From: Halothiobacillus diazotrophicus
GTDB taxonomy: Bacteria; Pseudomonadota; Gammaproteobacteria; Halothiobacillales; Halothiobacillaceae
Assembly: GCF_001663815.1 (NCBI RefSeq)
Contig: NZ_CP016027.1
Coordinates: 248,001-312,000, forward strand
Direction: 5' to 3'
Length of the DNA: 64,000 bases
The translations under genes were made by a program, and so were the position numbers. How positions within the stretch are numbered: the stretch's first letter is position 1; the number at the start of each line of letters is the position of its first letter. Positions 8,501-17,260 of the stretch are shown one piece after another. A model generated the notes under the pieces. The model was not told the DNA's origin. It ran no database searches and saw only the letters and a program-made list of their open reading frames with translations.

Positions 8501-9141
8501 TTCACCATGCTATGGCGCGAACGACCTTGAGTCGTCAATTTTTCTGGGGGCTGATTGGCTGGCTGATGGCCGGCATGCTGACGACCGCTGTCGCTGCCAA
8601 ACCAACGCCGGAGATGGCTGTCAAGACGGCGCAGAGTACCGCGGATCAGATCATCAAGGAGATCGCGAGTCACCAGGATGAGGTCAACAAGGATCCCAAG
8701 GCATTGCTGACGATCGTCCGCCAGGTACTGCTGCCGCATATCGATTCGGAGCGCATGAGCCGATTGGTGCTGGGACGGTACTGGCGCACGGCGACGCCGG
8801 CGCAGAAAACCGCGTTTACGGATCAGTTCGAGCAGCTGCTGGTGCGTACCTATGCCGGGCCCTTGTCCAAACTGGGCAACCAGAAGATCGAGGTGACCGG
8901 TACGAAGCCGGGTGCCGAAGCGGACGAGATCGTGGTTCAGTCCATGTTGAGTGGCGGGGATCTGGGGCGGGTGCCCGTGGAGTATCGGATGGTCCAGGAC
9001 GGCGATGCGTGGAAGGCCTACGACGTCATCATCGATGGCATCAGTCTCGTCAACAATTATCGGGGCAGCTTTGCTCAGGTCATCCAGCAGAAAGGGCTGG
9101 GCAGCCTGATCGATACGCTGAAAAGCCAGAACAATGGATGA
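8497..9141 (+). CDS. mlaC: Periplasmic phospholipid carrier MlaC
   Basis: Soluble periplasmic shuttle that carries phospholipid between the outer membrane and MlaFEDB. The 214-aa protein has an N-terminal signal (hydrophobic stretch about 16-33, ending TTAVAA). The MlaC/Ttg2D domain follows, with RQVLLPHIDSERMSRLVLGRYWRTATPAQK and DVIIDGISLVNNYRGSFAQ. The ATG overlaps the TolC-like stop by 4 bp, and its stop overlaps the mlaB start by 8 bp. MlaA, the usual outer-membrane partner, is not in this window. Confidence 0.95.
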   Translation: MIHHAMARTTLSRQFFWGLIGWLMAGMLTTAVAAKPTPEMAVKTAQSTADQIIKEIASHQDEVNKDPKALLTIVRQVLLPHIDSERMSRLVLGRYWRTATPAQKTAFTDQFEQLLVRTYAGPLSKLGNQKIEVTGTKPGAEADEIVVQSMLSGGDLGRVPVEYRMVQDGDAWKAYDVIIDGISLVNNYRGSFAQVIQQKGLGSLIDTLKSQNNG

Positions 9142-9463
9142 GCAGTCGATGTCCGAGTCGATCACCCTGGTGACCGAACCGGGCAAGATCATGCTGCGCG
9201 GTGCGCTTGTCCGCTCGCAGATCGAGCGGCTTGCTTCTTTCGATCTACCCGAACTCGACGGTCAGGTGCCCGGTACGCGTATGGAGGTCGCCCTCGGTCA
9301 GGTGCGGGCCATCGACACGGCCGGTCTCGCCTTTTTGCTGTGCTGGCAGTCTCAAGCGGCAGCGCGTTCCGTCTCTGTGCGTTACACTCACCCCCCTAAG
9401 GCGCTTCAGCCGATGATGACGGTCTACGGTCTCAAGGATTTACTGGCGGTAGACGGTTTATAG
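9134..9463 (+). CDS. mlaB: STAS-domain protein MlaB
   Basis: Small cytoplasmic STAS protein (109 aa) that binds MlaF and is needed for transporter assembly and activity. The fold is indicated by the pattern around VALGQVRAIDTAGLAFLLCWQ, where the DTAGLA motif sits at the usual phosphorylatable Ser/Thr position of STAS domains. The start at 9134 overlaps mlaC; an in-frame ATG at 9149 (MSESITLV) is an alternative. It ends the operon. In E. coli ibaG (a BolA-like gene) lies between mlaB and murA, but only 70 bases separate them here and ibaG is absent. Confidence 0.88.
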   Translation: MDEQSMSESITLVTEPGKIMLRGALVRSQIERLASFDLPELDGQVPGTRMEVALGQVRAIDTAGLAFLLCWQSQAAARSVSVRYTHPPKALQPMMTVYGLKDLLAVDGL

Positions 9464-9524
9464 CGTGCCCAGCCGTGGCCGCCCCCGGTGCCCTGCGCAG
9501 CGTCGCGGGGTTCACGATAACTAA

Positions 9525-10793
<1,269 letters not shown>

Positions 10794-10827
10794 AATACCT
10801 GGAACACCCCTGTTTACCGGAATCGGC

Positions 10828-11472
10828 ATGAGTCAGAAAAACATCATTATCGCCCTGTCCAAGGGACGCATCTTCAAAGATACCCTCCCCCTGCTGGCGC
10901 ACGTGGGCATTCATCCGCAGGATGACCCCGAATCGACCCGAAAACTGATCCTCGATACCAACCATCCCCATATCAAGCTGTTGATTCTTCGTGCTTCCGA
11001 CGTGCCGACCTATGTGCAGTACGGCGCAGCGGACCTCGGGGTCGCCGGCAAGGACGTCCTGATGGAGCAGGGCGGCGATGGCTTGTTCGAGCTGCTGGAC
11101 CTGAATATCGCCTGCTGTCGGTTGATGGTCGCGGGGCGTCCGGGATGTCTGGACAAGCCGGGGCGCCTGCGGGTGGCGACCAAATACACCCATTCGGCAG
11201 AATGCTATTTTGCCGAGCAGGGTCGCCAGATCGAATTGATCAAGCTGTACGGCTCCATGGAGTTGGCGCCGCTCGTCGATCTGGCCGATTGCATCGTGGA
11301 CGTGGTCGACACGGGCAATACGCTGCGTGCGAATGGACTGGAACCGCTGCTGCATATCGCGGACATCTCCTCCCGTCTGATCGTGAATCGGGCGGCGCAG
11401 AAGTTGAAACATGCGGAGATTTCCGAGTTGGTCTCCAGTCTTGAACAATATCTTCAGGGTGGTGCGCGATGA
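10828..11472 (+). CDS. hisG: ATP phosphoribosyltransferase, short form (HisG)
   Basis: Catalyses the first step of histidine synthesis, joining ATP and PRPP. At 214 aa it is the short HisG(S) form that lacks the C-terminal regulatory domain and, in known cases, needs the HisRS-like subunit HisZ. The PRPP-binding loop lies in [17 protein letters not shown], and the N-terminal IALSKGRIF motif is typical. No hisZ is found in this window. The stop overlaps hisD by 4 bp (ATGA). Confidence 0.97.
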   Translation: MSQKNIIIALSKGRIFKDTLPLLAHVGIHPQDDPESTRKLILDTNHPHIKLLILRASDVPTYVQYGAADLGVAGKDVLMEQGGDGLFELLDLNIACCRLMVAGRPGCLDKPGRLRVATKYTHSAECYFAEQGRQIELIKLYGSMELAPLVDLADCIVDVVDTGNTLRANGLEPLLHIADISSRLIVNRAAQKLKHAEISELVSSLEQYLQGGAR

Positions 11473-12776
11473 ACATCATCAATCGATTGAACGCGGCAGA
11501 TCCGGGGTTCCGGTCTGCCTTGAAGAAGCTGCTGGATTGGACGAGCGTCGCCGATACGGGTGTGCAAACTACGGTTGATACCGTCATTCAGGCCATCCGC
11601 GAGCGTGGCGATGAAGCATTGCTCGAATTTACGGCCAAGTTCGATCGCCTGGCTCTGCCCTCCGCCGAGGCGCTGGCATTCACGGAAGCGGAGATCGATG
11701 CGGCCGTTGCGCGCACGCCGGACAACCTCCTGGCGGCGCTCGAGGCGGCAGCAGTACGAATCAGTGCCTATGCCGAACGGCAGAAGATGCAGTCCTGGTC
11801 CTATACCGAGGCGGATGGCACGGTCCTCGGTCAGCAGATCACGCCGCTGGATCGGGTCGGCTTGTATGTGCCCGGCGGCAAGGCGGCCTATCCGTCATCG
11901 GTGCTGATGAACGCGATTCCCGCCCGAGTGGCTGGCGTGCGCGAGTTGGTGATGGTCGTGCCGACCCCCGATGGCGTGGCGAACGATACCGTGCTGGCGG
12001 CGGCCCGTGTCGCCGGCGTCGATCGCATATTCCGTATCGGCGGTGCGCAGGCGGTTGCCGCGCTGGCTTATGGCACCGCAACCGTGCCGGCGGTCGACAA
12101 GATCGTCGGGCCGGGCAATATCTACGTCGCGGCGGCCAAGCGCGCGGTGTTCGGCAAGGTCGGTATCGACATGATCGCCGGTCCCTCGGAAATCCTGATC
12201 GTCAGCGATGGTCTGACGGATCCGGACTGGATCGCCATGGATCTCTTCTCCCAGGCCGAACACGACCAGCAGGCGCAGGCCATCCTGATCTCTCCGGATG
12301 CGCAGTTCCTGGACCGCGTGGCCGAATCCGTCACCCGACTGGTCGAATCCCAGCCGCGCGCCGACATCATTCGCACCGCGCTGGCCGATCGGGGGGCCTT
12401 GATCGCCGTGAAGAATCTGGACGAGGCCATCGCCCTGGCCAACGAGATTGCGCCGGAGCACCTGGAGCTGTCCTTTGCGGGGGCCGAGAATCGGCTGTCC
12501 GAGATCCGCCATGCCGGTGCCATCTTCGTAGGCAAGTACACCGCGGAAGCCCTGGGCGATTACTGCGCTGGCCCGAACCACGTCCTGCCGACATCCGGTA
12601 CGGCGCGTTTCTCTTCGCCCCTGGGTGTCTATGATTTCCAGAAGCGTTCCAGCATCATCCAGTGTTCCGCAGCGGGCAGTGTGGCGCTGGGCGAGCTGGC
12701 GGTGGTGCTTGCCGAGTCCGAAGGGCTGTATGCCCATGCCCAGTCAGCCCGCTATCGGGTGGAAGGGAATCGCTGA
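11469..12776 (+). CDS. hisD: Histidinol dehydrogenase HisD
   Basis: Zinc enzyme catalysing the last two oxidations of histidine synthesis, histidinol to histidine with NAD+. The 435-aa protein has the family blocks [47 protein letters not shown] and [17 protein letters not shown], the last holding the Gln and His zinc ligands. A later [14 protein letters not shown] block is also present. The start overlaps hisG by 4 bp, so the two are probably translated together, and hisC follows after 37 bases. Confidence 0.98.
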   Translation: MNIINRLNAADPGFRSALKKLLDWTSVADTGVQTTVDTVIQAIRERGDEALLEFTAKFDRLALPSAEALAFTEAEIDAAVARTPDNLLAALEAAAVRISAYAERQKMQSWSYTEADGTVLGQQITPLDRVGLYVPGGKAAYPSSVLMNAIPARVAGVRELVMVVPTPDGVANDTVLAAARVAGVDRIFRIGGAQAVAALAYGTATVPAVDKIVGPGNIYVAAAKRAVFGKVGIDMIAGPSEILIVSDGLTDPDWIAMDLFSQAEHDQQAQAILISPDAQFLDRVAESVTRLVESQPRADIIRTALADRGALIAVKNLDEAIALANEIAPEHLELSFAGAENRLSEIRHAGAIFVGKYTAEALGDYCAGPNHVLPTSGTARFSSPLGVYDFQKRSSIIQCSAAGSVALGELAVVLAESEGLYAHAQSARYRVEGNR

Positions 12777-12813
12777 GGCGGTTTCGCGTCATTTGCAACC
12801 TTGAAGGCTGGAT

Positions 12814-13890
12814 ATGAGTCAATCGTTTTGGTCGCCGATCGTTCATGAACTGACCCCCTATGTGCCGGGCGAACAGCCCAAGGGCATGGGGCTGGTCAAG
12901 CTCAATACCAACGAGAACCCCTACGGTCCGTCGCCCAAGGTGTTGGCGGCCATCTCATCCGTCTTGAACGATACTTTGCGGCTCTATCCCGATCCGACGG
13001 CGTCGGAATTGCGACAGACCATTGCCGAATATTACGCACTGAGCCCGAATCAGGTCTTCGTCGGCAACGGTTCGGATGAGGTTCTGGCCTTTGTGTTCCA
13101 GTCGCTGCTGGCCCACGGTCGGCCGGTTCTGTTCCCGGACATCAGCTACAGCTTCTATCCCGTGTACTGTCAGCTCTACGGCATCGAATACCGCGCCATC
13201 CCGATCGACGACCAGATGGCGATCGTGCCCAAGGACTACTTCGGTGCCGAGGCGACCGGGATCGGGGGCATTGTGTTTCCGAACCCCAATGCGCCGACCG
13301 GTCGTCTGATGTCATTGCTGGATATCGAACGACTGGTGGCCGGACATCCGGGTGTCGTGGTCGTGGTCGATGAGGCCTACATCGATTTCGGTGGGCAGTC
13401 GGCGGTCACCCTGATCGACCGCTACCCGAATCTGCTGGTGACCCAGTCACTCTCCAAATCGCGTTCGTTGGCCGGTTTGCGGGTGGGGTTGGCGCTGGGG
13501 CATCCGGATCTGATCGAGGCCCTGGTGCGGGTCAAGGACAGCTTCAACTCCTATCCGCTCGATCGCCTTGCCTTGGTGGGTGCCCAGGCGGCTTTCCTGG
13601 ATACGGCGTATTTCGAAGAAACCCGGCAGCGCATCATGGATGATCGGGACGGGCTGACGGCGGCCCTGAAGGCTCGGGGATTCGAGGTCATTCCCTCGGC
13701 CGCCAATTTCGTGTTTGCCCGCCATCCGCAATACAGCGGCGCGGAACTCTATCAGGGATTGCGGGCGCAATCGGTGATCGTCCGTCATTTCAACAAACCG
13801 CGGATTGCGGATTTTTTGCGGATTACCGTGGGCACGACGGCGCAGAATCAGGCACTGCTGACGGCGCTGGATCGGCTGGTGGCGCCCTGA
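12814..13890 (+). CDS. hisC: Histidinol-phosphate aminotransferase HisC
   Basis: PLP-dependent class I/II aminotransferase (358 aa) that makes histidinol phosphate from imidazole-acetol phosphate and glutamate. Clear blocks are [12 protein letters not shown] at the N-terminus, FPNPNAPTG, and VVDEAYIDF. The PLP-binding Lys215 lies in [16 protein letters not shown]. It is third in the hisG-hisD-hisC run. The remaining his genes are not in the window, so the pathway is split, as is usual in this group. A broader aromatic aminotransferase role cannot be excluded from sequence alone. Confidence 0.96.
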   Translation: MSQSFWSPIVHELTPYVPGEQPKGMGLVKLNTNENPYGPSPKVLAAISSVLNDTLRLYPDPTASELRQTIAEYYALSPNQVFVGNGSDEVLAFVFQSLLAHGRPVLFPDISYSFYPVYCQLYGIEYRAIPIDDQMAIVPKDYFGAEATGIGGIVFPNPNAPTGRLMSLLDIERLVAGHPGVVVVVDEAYIDFGGQSAVTLIDRYPNLLVTQSLSKSRSLAGLRVGLALGHPDLIEALVRVKDSFNSYPLDRLALVGAQAAFLDTAYFEETRQRIMDDRDGLTAALKARGFEVIPSAANFVFARHPQYSGAELYQGLRAQSVIVRHFNKPRIADFLRITVGTTAQNQALLTALDRLVAP

Positions 13891-13929
13891 GTGCCGGGTT
13901 TCGCGCCGGGAGGAGGGCAGGGGCGATCA

Positions 13930-13958
13930 TGACGGAACCGTGGAATTTGTGTTATAGT
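13930..13958 (+). promoter_or_regulatory. Predicted sigma70 promoter of the SRP RNA gene
   Basis: TGACGG (13930-13935), a 17-base spacer and TATAGT (13953-13958) form a plausible promoter. Transcription would begin near 13965, about 27 bases before the mature RNA, so 5' processing would be needed as for E. coli 4.5S RNA. Confidence 0.45.
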
Positions 13959-13991
13959 CTACCTCCGTTTTCCGCAGGGAAAATGGTATCT

Positions 13992-14107
13992 ATGGTGTCT
14001 CGTATTCGTCCCTTCGCGACAATGCGCCGTGAACCCCGCCAGGCCCGGAAGGGAGCAACGGTAACGGTTGCCTTGGGTGCCGGAGATCGGCGGGTGCGGG
14101 ATACCAC
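13992..14107 (+). ncRNA. ffs: Signal recognition particle 4.5S RNA
   Basis: The highly conserved domain IV core is present: CAGGCCCGGAAGGGAGCAAC (about 14039-14058), flanked by GTGAACCCCGC on the 5' side and GGGTGCCGG on the 3' side. The ends close with a helix I can pair base by base: 13993-14004 with 14095-14106, all Watson-Crick or G-U. The length of about 115 bases fits the small bacterial SRP RNA that binds Ffh for co-translational membrane targeting. Exact ends are estimated. It sits directly upstream of dnaX, a frequent location. Confidence 0.93.
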
Positions 14108-14146
14108 CCAAACTGGAATTCACTCGATGTTCCTGGCATTCCTACG

Positions 14147-15865
14147 ATGAGCTATCTGGTCCTCGCGCGCAAATGGCGCCCCAAAAGCTTCGAGGAAATG
14201 GTTGGCCAGGGGCATGTCCTTCAGGCGCTGACCAATGCGCTGAACCAATCGCGTCTGCATCACGCCTATCTGTTTACCGGCACTCGGGGTGTCGGCAAGA
14301 CGACGGTGGCTCGGATCTTCGCCAAGGCCCTGAACTGCGAGCAGGGTATATCCAGTAACCCGTGCGGGGTCTGCAGCGCCTGTACGGAGATCGATCAGGG
14401 ACGCTTCGTCGATCTCATCGAGGTGGATGCCGCCTCGCGTACCGGTGTCGACGATACCCGCGAGTTGCTGGAAAACGTGGCCTATGCACCGGTGCGCGGG
14501 CGCTTCAAGATCTATCTGATCGACGAAGTGCACATGTTCTCCAAGTCCAGCTTCAATGCCCTGCTGAAAACGCTGGAAGAACCGCCGGAACATGTGAAGT
14601 TCCTGCTGGCGACCACGGATCCGCAGAAGCTGCCGGTCACCGTACTTTCCCGATGCCTGCAGTTCAACCTGCGGGCCTTGCCGCAGGCGCAGATTCAACG
14701 GCATCTGCTCGATATCGTCCAGCGGGAGTCCCTCTCGGCGGATGACGCAGCGATGGGGTTGATTGCCGAGGCTGCACAGGGTTCGATGCGCGATGCGCTG
14801 AGCCTGCTCGATCAGGCCATCGCTTATACCGGCGGCGAACTGTCCTCCGTGCATGTCAGTCAGATGCTGGGTCTCAGCGATCAGCAGATGATCGTCGACG
14901 TGCTTGTGGCGCTGGCCGAGAACGATGCCGCCCGTCTTTTCACGCTGCTTGACGAGGCGCTGGGTCGGGGAATCGAACCTGCCACGTTCCTGGATCAGAT
15001 TCTGGAAAAGACCCACCAGTTGGCATTGGCCCAATGGGTGCCGGACGCGCGCGTGGCGCCGGATCCCGACGCGCTCGTTGCCGTGGACGCCGGCCGCCTC
15101 CAATTGTGGTACCAGATCGCCGGTACCGGGCGTCGTGATCTGGTGTGGGCGCCGAATGCCCGGATCGGTCTGGAAATGACTCTGTTGCGGATGCTGGCAT
15201 TCAGTCTCGAGACGCCTCAGGGTACAGTCGGTGTCGTTCCGGGAACCGCGCCATCTGCCGTCACTGGTCCCGAGTCGGCGCCGGCTGCGCGGCCTTCCGT
15301 CCGTCCGTCCGGTTCCAAAACGCCCGCGCCCCGTTCTGAGCCTCCGGCGCAGGCCAGCAATCGGGTGGCAGAACCCCCACCGTCGTCGGCCCGTCCGGAC
15401 ACGACGAATAGCGTATCTCGTGAACTGCTCAGTACATTGACGGATGAACAGTGGCATGACCTCGTTGCCCAGGTCAATCAGCCTGCGCGTGCACTGGCCG
15501 AACGCTGTCATGTTCATATGCAGGGAGACCGGATCGTCTTGACGGTAGCCCCGGGCTTTGCTGCCATGGCCAGCCCCAAATCGCGGGAAAGCCTGCTGAG
15601 GCAGCTTTCTCAGTGGGTCGATGTCGATCGTGTGCGAATCGAGATGGCCGCGGACACGCCCTCCGCGAGTGCGCGCGTCTCATCCGACAGTCCACCGCAA
15701 ACGCCGGCCGAGCGCCGGGCGCTTCAGGAGCGGCAGGCTCAGGCGGAACGCATTCAATCGATCGACGATCACCCGGCGGTTCGGGCGCTCAAGGAACGTG
15801 CCGGTGCGGAAATCATCCCGGAAACCATTCAGCCCTTGGCGCCGACGACCGGGCCGGCTGAATAA
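14147..15865 (+). CDS. dnaX: DNA polymerase III subunit gamma/tau
   Basis: AAA+ clamp-loader subunit of the replicative polymerase. The 572-aa protein starts MSYLVLARKWRPKSFEEMVGQ. It has Walker A TGTRGVGKTTVARIF, a zinc-binding cysteine cluster (CEQGISSNPCGVCSAC) and Walker B YLIDEVHMFS with the SRC sensor SRCLQFNLRAL. Residues from about 360 to 430 form a Pro/Ala/Ser-rich linker, and a tau-type C-terminal domain follows. I find no A-AAA-AAG slippery site like that which makes E. coli gamma. It leads a dnaX-ybaB-recR cluster. Confidence 0.97.
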   Translation: MSYLVLARKWRPKSFEEMVGQGHVLQALTNALNQSRLHHAYLFTGTRGVGKTTVARIFAKALNCEQGISSNPCGVCSACTEIDQGRFVDLIEVDAASRTGVDDTRELLENVAYAPVRGRFKIYLIDEVHMFSKSSFNALLKTLEEPPEHVKFLLATTDPQKLPVTVLSRCLQFNLRALPQAQIQRHLLDIVQRESLSADDAAMGLIAEAAQGSMRDALSLLDQAIAYTGGELSSVHVSQMLGLSDQQMIVDVLVALAENDAARLFTLLDEALGRGIEPATFLDQILEKTHQLALAQWVPDARVAPDPDALVAVDAGRLQLWYQIAGTGRRDLVWAPNARIGLEMTLLRMLAFSLETPQGTVGVVPGTAPSAVTGPESAPAARPSVRPSGSKTPAPRSEPPAQASNRVAEPPPSSARPDTTNSVSRELLSTLTDEQWHDLVAQVNQPARALAERCHVHMQGDRIVLTVAPGFAAMASPKSRESLLRQLSQWVDVDRVRIEMAADTPSASARVSSDSPPQTPAERRALQERQAQAERIQSIDDHPAVRALKERAGAEIIPETIQPLAPTTGPAE

Positions 15866-15902
15866 TGTCCCCCATTGATCCGATAAAAAGAGGTATACCC
15901 AA

Positions 15903-16229
15903 ATGATGAAAGGCGGAATCGGCAATATCATGAAGCAGGCGCAGCAGATGCAGGAAAAGATGCAGCGCATGCAGGAAGAGGTCGCCAAGCTCGAAGTGAC
16001 TGGCGAGTCCGGCGGCGGGCTCGTGAAAATTACGATGACAGGCAAGCATGAGGTTCGTCGTGTGAGTATCGACGACAGCCTGATGTCCGATGACAAGGAA
16101 ATGCTCGAGGATCTGATCGCGGCGGCCATGAACGATGCCGTCCGTCGGATCGAGGCCGACCAGCAGGCGAAAATGGCGGGCATCACCGCCGGCATGAATC
16201 TGCCCGCCGGGTTCAAGATGCCCTTCTGA
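15903..16229 (+). CDS. ybaB: YbaB/EbfC family nucleoid-associated protein
   Basis: Small DNA-binding protein (108 aa) forming tweezer-like dimers. The N-terminus is a Met/Gln-rich helix ([24 protein letters not shown]), followed by the conserved core [22 protein letters not shown] and the [14 protein letters not shown] helix. The gene order dnaX-ybaB-recR is conserved widely. ATG codons at 15903 and 15906 are both possible starts after an AAAGAGG ribosome-binding site. Confidence 0.96.
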   Translation: MMKGGIGNIMKQAQQMQEKMQRMQEEVAKLEVTGESGGGLVKITMTGKHEVRRVSIDDSLMSDDKEMLEDLIAAAMNDAVRRIEADQQAKMAGITAGMNLPAGFKMPF

Positions 16230-16243
16230 TCCGCATTGCGCCC

Positions 16244-16849
16244 ATGATGCTCTCTCCGAAATTCAGTGAACTGGTGCGCGCCCTGCGCTGCCTTCCTTCC
16301 GTCGGGGCCAAGACGGCTCAGCGGATGGCGCTGCAATTGATCGAGCGGGATCGACAGGGTGCCGAATTGATCGTATCGACCCTCACTGCCGCCCTGAGCG
16401 ATATCGGTCGATGCGAGCGCTGTCAGGCGCTTTCCGAAACCCCGGTTTGTCCGATCTGTGCAGACGAACAACGGGATCACGCCCAGCTATGCATCGTCGA
16501 GTCACTGACGGACTGGCTGGCCATCGAGCAGTCAGGGGCATTTCAGGGGTATTACTTTCTGCTGTCCGGGCGATTGTCCCCGCTGGATGGCATCGGGCCT
16601 CGGGAAATCGGTGTCGATCGACTCATGGTCCGGTTGGATGATCCGGCCATCGAGGAAGTTATCCTGGCAACGAGTGCGACGATCGAAGGTGAGGCCACGG
16701 CCAGTTATCTCCAGTCGATGATGGCTGGTAGCCGCTATCGGGTGTCCCGATTGGCCCAAGGTGTCCCGATGGGCGGCGAACTGGAATATTTGGACGGCCA
16801 TACGCTGGCCTTGGCACTACGATCCAGACGTCCGATCACGGACGACTGA
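16244..16849 (+). CDS. recR: Recombination protein RecR
   Basis: RecFOR pathway protein that helps load RecA on gapped DNA. The 201-aa protein has a helix-hairpin-helix (RCLPSVGAKTAQRMALQLIE), a C4 zinc finger (CERCQALSETPVCPIC), a TOPRIM domain (CIVESLTDWLAIEQSGAFQGYYFLLSGRLSP, IEEVILATSATIEGE) and a C-terminal ring-forming region. It starts at 16244 or at the adjacent ATG 16247. It ends 8 bases before the convergent PilZ gene. Confidence 0.98.
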   Translation: MMLSPKFSELVRALRCLPSVGAKTAQRMALQLIERDRQGAELIVSTLTAALSDIGRCERCQALSETPVCPICADEQRDHAQLCIVESLTDWLAIEQSGAFQGYYFLLSGRLSPLDGIGPREIGVDRLMVRLDDPAIEEVILATSATIEGEATASYLQSMMAGSRYRVSRLAQGVPMGGELEYLDGHTLALALRSRRPITDD

Positions 16850-16857
16850 ATCTTTCT

Positions 16858-17256
16858 TCAAGCGATGAACAATGCCCGCCAGTCATGGAAGTCGGGGTTG
16901 TTCTTCTCGTATCTGAGTTCCACGCCCAACTGAAATTTCTCACGCGCATCGCCATTTTGCATGGGACTGGTGCGCGCCACGATACCCGTGACGAAAAAAT
17001 GCTCGTTGTGGTCTTGCAATTTGACTGCCAATTGAATTTCGGTACCGATGTCGATGGCCTCATCCAGGGTGATATTGACACCGCTGGCGCTCACGTCGAC
17101 CAACTTGGCGTCGTGAATCGTCCCGGGGGGCGTTTTCACGCGCAGCAGCACATTGCCGGGCGTTCGCATCCGGTTGAAATCGCGCCGATCGTTCGGTTCT
17201 TGGGCTTGACCAGCCTGCGCTGGGGGGGCTTCTTCGGTGCGCTTGATGTTGTCCAT
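16858..17256 (-). CDS. PilZ-domain protein at the end of the glycogen operon
   Basis: A 132-aa single-domain PilZ protein. Both c-di-GMP signature motifs are present: RxxxR (Arg25 and Arg29, in DRRDFNR) and DxSxxG (Asp54-Gly59, DVSASG). Binding of c-di-GMP is therefore likely. The start at 17256 lies 4 bases after the DUF1631 stop, with GGA about 9 bases upstream, so the two are probably co-translated. No output domain, signal peptide or membrane segment is present, so it probably acts by protein contact. Its position suggests the DUF1631 protein or the glycogen enzymes as partners, which is inference. Confidence 0.9.
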   Translation of the reverse strand: MDNIKRTEEAPPAQAGQAQEPNDRRDFNRMRTPGNVLLRVKTPPGTIHDAKLVDVSASGVNITLDEAIDIGTEIQLAVKLQDHNEHFFVTGIVARTSPMQNGDAREKFQLGVELRYEKNNPDFHDWRALFIA

Positions 17257-17260
17257 GGTT

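Noticed and set aside
14147-15865. Possible programmed frameshift in dnaX making a gamma subunit
   Set aside because: No A-AAA-AAG-type slippery site or following hairpin was found in the linker region.
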